Below are positions 5,976-7,491 of a DNA stretch of 7,491 nt, piece after piece. The notes beneath the pieces are model-generated. The model saw nothing but the letters and a program-made list of their open reading frames with translations, made no database searches and was not told the DNA's origin. The stretch's first letter is position 1. Each line of letters opens with the position of its first letter. A program made the position numbers and the translations under genes. The stretch comes from Gammaproteobacteria bacterium (lineage in GTDB: Bacteria > Pseudomonadota > Gammaproteobacteria > Methylococcales > UBA2780): assembly GCA_003646305.1 (NCBI GenBank), contig QNFJ01000104.1, positions 1 through 7,491 of the forward strand, given 5' to 3'.

Positions 5976-6998
5976 ATGAAAATAAAGAATTTGCCGGGGG
6001 CTTGGATGCTAGAAACATTTCGGCGAGGTGGTGTTGATATAGATAAGCTTATGAAACAATTACCTGATGATGTTGAGCTTATGCTTTATGAAATGGATTC
6101 AATTCCACCCGACAATATCGATAGATTGTTAAAAGCCTGTGCAGATATCAGTGGCAACCAAGATTTTGGTCTCACCATAAATGAGCTGGTCGATATTACA
6201 ATGTATGGGCTTTTTGGCTATATATTACTACATAGTAATACGGTGGAGGATTTGCTTAATTCACTCGTACGCTATCATAGCGTACATCATAATGCGGGTA
6301 TTTTTTATAACTTAATCTGTGAAGATCATATCGTTAAAATCCAGTTTTGCTATCACCAAACCAACTGTTTATCTCATCGACACACGACTGACTGGGGATT
6401 AGGTTTTATCCCTTACTTCATCAAGCCATTATTGGGAAATATTGCCCAACCAATAAGTGCATGTTTCACCTACGATGCGCCACCTAGCTTACGAGGTTTA
6501 CACCATTACTTTGGGACTAATTTAGAATTTAACCAAGTTCATAATGAACTCATTTATCCCTGTTCTATTTTAAAACAAAGGATTACTGAAAAGACGGATC
6601 CAGTGTTGTTAAAGATATTGCGAGAAGAAGCTGACAAACTCCTTTTAGAGCAAAAAAAGGACAACTCTCTAAAAAAGGCAATTCATATATTTATATTTGA
6701 AAACATAGGTGTCAATAAAATAAATTCTTCCGATGCTGCAAAAACATTTAATCTAAGTTTAAGTACTTTTAAAAGGAAAATGGCTGCGGAATGTATTGAT
6801 TTTAAGAAAGAAAAAGAAAGCATTAGAAACGTGATGGCAAAACAACTGTTATCACGAACGACCCTGCCAGTTTCTGAAATTGCTGAAAAAACAGGCTTTT
6901 CCAATGCCAGCTCCTTTACCCGATTTTTTATTCGGTGCAATCGGCAAAATCCGTTGCAATTCAGAAACTCAAGCCGACTAAATGAGCCTAAAAGATAA
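5976..6998 (+). CDS. AraC-family transcriptional regulator (OruR-like)
   Basis: This 340-residue cytoplasmic DNA-binding protein has an N-terminal ligand-sensing domain of the 'arabinose-binding AraC regulator N-terminal' type (PF12625, roughly residues 15-200), seen in LLKACADISGNQDFGL and the FGYILLHSNTVEDLL..LVRYH block. A C-terminal AraC domain has two helix-turn-helix units. The first is near residues 252-272 (DAAKTFNLSLSTFKRKM) and the second near 299-320 (VSEIAEKTGFSNASSFTRFF), followed by the family's P..FR end. The ligand is unknown; relatives respond to small metabolites or fatty-acid-like compounds. It is the last gene of the cti-porin block (33 bp after the porin), preceded by a good AAAGGAA. 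Its stop codon lies within the first TAATTA of the candidate operator before the phosphatase gene. It may control that gene, the cti operon and the SphA-like gene; this is inference. Confidence 0.9.
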   Translation: MKIKNLPGAWMLETFRRGGVDIDKLMKQLPDDVELMLYEMDSIPPDNIDRLLKACADISGNQDFGLTINELVDITMYGLFGYILLHSNTVEDLLNSLVRYHSVHHNAGIFYNLICEDHIVKIQFCYHQTNCLSHRHTTDWGLGFIPYFIKPLLGNIAQPISACFTYDAPPSLRGLHHYFGTNLEFNQVHNELIYPCSILKQRITEKTDPVLLKILREEADKLLLEQKKDNSLKKAIHIFIFENIGVNKINSSDAAKTFNLSLSTFKRKMAAECIDFKKEKESIRNVMAKQLLSRTTLPVSEIAEKTGFSNASSFTRFFIRCNRQNPLQFRNSSRLNEPKR

Positions 6999-7024
6999 TT
7001 AACTGGCTGCTAAGGCTAATTGCC
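6994..7024 (+). promoter_or_regulatory. Candidate AraC-type operator, copy B
   Basis: TAATTA at 6996-7001 and TAATTG at 7017-7022 are 21 bp apart, the same spacing and register as in copy A. The first half-site overlaps the regulator's stop codon. The spacing of two helical turns and the adjacent AraC-family gene suggest a binding site controlling the phosphatase downstream. Part of this region can also form the terminator-like hairpin listed separately. Confidence 0.45.
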
Positions 7025-7028
7025 TTTT
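7012..7028 (+). terminator. Short terminator-like hairpin after the araC-family gene
   Basis: AAGGC (7012-7016) pairs with GCCTT (7022-7026) around a TAATT loop, followed by TT. The five-base-pair stem and short T run would make only a weak intrinsic terminator. It overlaps the candidate operator, so the symmetry may instead reflect protein binding. Confidence 0.3.
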
Positions 7029-7076
7029 CCTCTCAAATGTTAGTATTTACATAGGCTAACTGATATTGGTCAATAT

Positions 7077-7491
7077 ATGATGAACACTTCTAGAACCTAC
7101 TCTCTATCAATGTTAATGCTTATTCTCAGTGTTGCCATGCTTATTTCCATCATTAGTTATCCTGCAATGGCTGAGTCATCTCGGCCTCGGTTAATTATTC
7201 AAATTACCGTTGATCAATTACGTGGTGATTTGCCAGATAAATATATGAGGAATATGGGTGGTGGCGGGTTTCGTTACTTAAAAGAAAATGGCATTTGGTA
7301 TAAAAATGCCAACTATAACCATTCAAACACTGAAACAGTTGTTGGCCACACTACACTTGCTACTGGAGCTGACCCATCTGTACATGGGATGGTTTCAAAT
7401 GTTTGGTACGATCGGGATAAAGGACGATTGGTCTATAACATAGAAGATAAAAACTACCATATCTTAAGTAAAAATGCGGACATTGACGACA
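7077..7491 (+). CDS. PafA-like alkaline phosphatase, N-terminal part (runs off the window)
   Basis: The frame is open to the window end, giving 138 residues of an alkaline phosphatase superfamily protein. A signal peptide (hydrophobic LMLILSVAMLISII, probable cleavage after AMA at residue 32) sends it to the periplasm. VDQLRGD carries the first zinc-binding Asp (D46), TVVGHT the predicted Thr nucleophile (T87), and HGMVSNVWYDR the Asn (N108) that contacts phosphate in PafA-type monoesterases. The spacings D46-T87 (41) and T87-N108 (21) equal those I recall for PafA (D38, T79, N100). Remaining zinc ligands and the Lys/Arg phosphate contacts lie beyond the window. The start is uncertain: ATG 7077, ATG 7080 and ATG 7110 are in frame, none with a clear ribosome-binding site. 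Likely role: releasing phosphate from periplasmic phosphomonoesters. Confidence 0.88.
   Translation, partial: MMNTSRTYSLSMLMLILSVAMLISIISYPAMAESSRPRLIIQITVDQLRGDLPDKYMRNMGGGGFRYLKENGIWYKNANYNHSNTETVVGHTTLATGADPSVHGMVSNVWYDRDKGRLVYNIEDKNYHILSKNADIDD

Larger units (their letters stand above)
6981..7087 (+). repeat. Dispersed repeat copy B, end of araC through phosphatase start
   Basis: This copy matches 828-933 and includes the last six codons (stop included) of the intact regulator, the whole 78 bp spacer and the first codons of the phosphatase. Compared with copy A it has one extra base (near 7056) and a cluster of differences at 7047-7054. The ends of the spacer (TAATTAACTG and CTGATATTG..CAATATATGA) are best conserved, consistent with functional constraint on an operator and a promoter/start region. 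Confidence 0.85.

Overview
The window reads as chromosomal DNA of a Gram-negative, probably gammaproteobacterial, organism of moderately low GC. Evidence for this is a VF530-type DNA-binding protein, two outer-membrane beta-barrel proteins with signal peptides, a c-type-heme fatty acid cis/trans isomerase (Cti), an OruR-like AraC-family regulator and a periplasmic alkaline phosphatase. No species is assigned.

Layout. Positions 2-76 (+) look like the last codons of an unidentified gene, convergent with a VF530/DUF2132 gene on the minus strand (95-634) that carries a long, disordered-looking C-terminal tail. The gap at 647-1006 holds a remnant of an IS3-family transposase OrfA (about 714-818). 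It is fused to what looks like the last five codons of a lost araC-like gene, followed by a conserved ~95 bp intergenic block. A SphA/MetA-like outer-membrane protein follows (1007-1954). The gap at 1955-2364 holds a weak hairpin, a perfect 12-copy array of the heptamer AAAGAAC (2016-2099), and the C-terminal end of another outer-membrane protein gene (2102-2245) that has lost its 5' part.

The main operon-like block is cti (2365-4704), an OprO/OprP-type porin (4734-5942) and an AraC-family regulator (5976-6998), all on the plus strand with gaps of only 29 and 33 bp. After 78 bp comes the start of a PafA-like alkaline phosphatase (7077 to the window end).

The most interesting signal is a dispersed repeat. 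The end of the AraC gene plus the spacer before the phosphatase (6981-7087) matches 828-933, upstream of the SphA-like gene, at about three quarters identity over ~107 bp. Both copies carry a TAATTA/G motif twice, exactly 21 bp apart, the arrangement expected for the direct-repeat half-sites of AraC-family activators. The simplest reading is that an araC-plus-target module was once present twice, the upstream copy being wrecked by an IS3 insertion or deletion. The surviving regulator may act on the SphA-like gene, the phosphatase, or both. This regulon is inference; the repeat and its spacing are directly visible.
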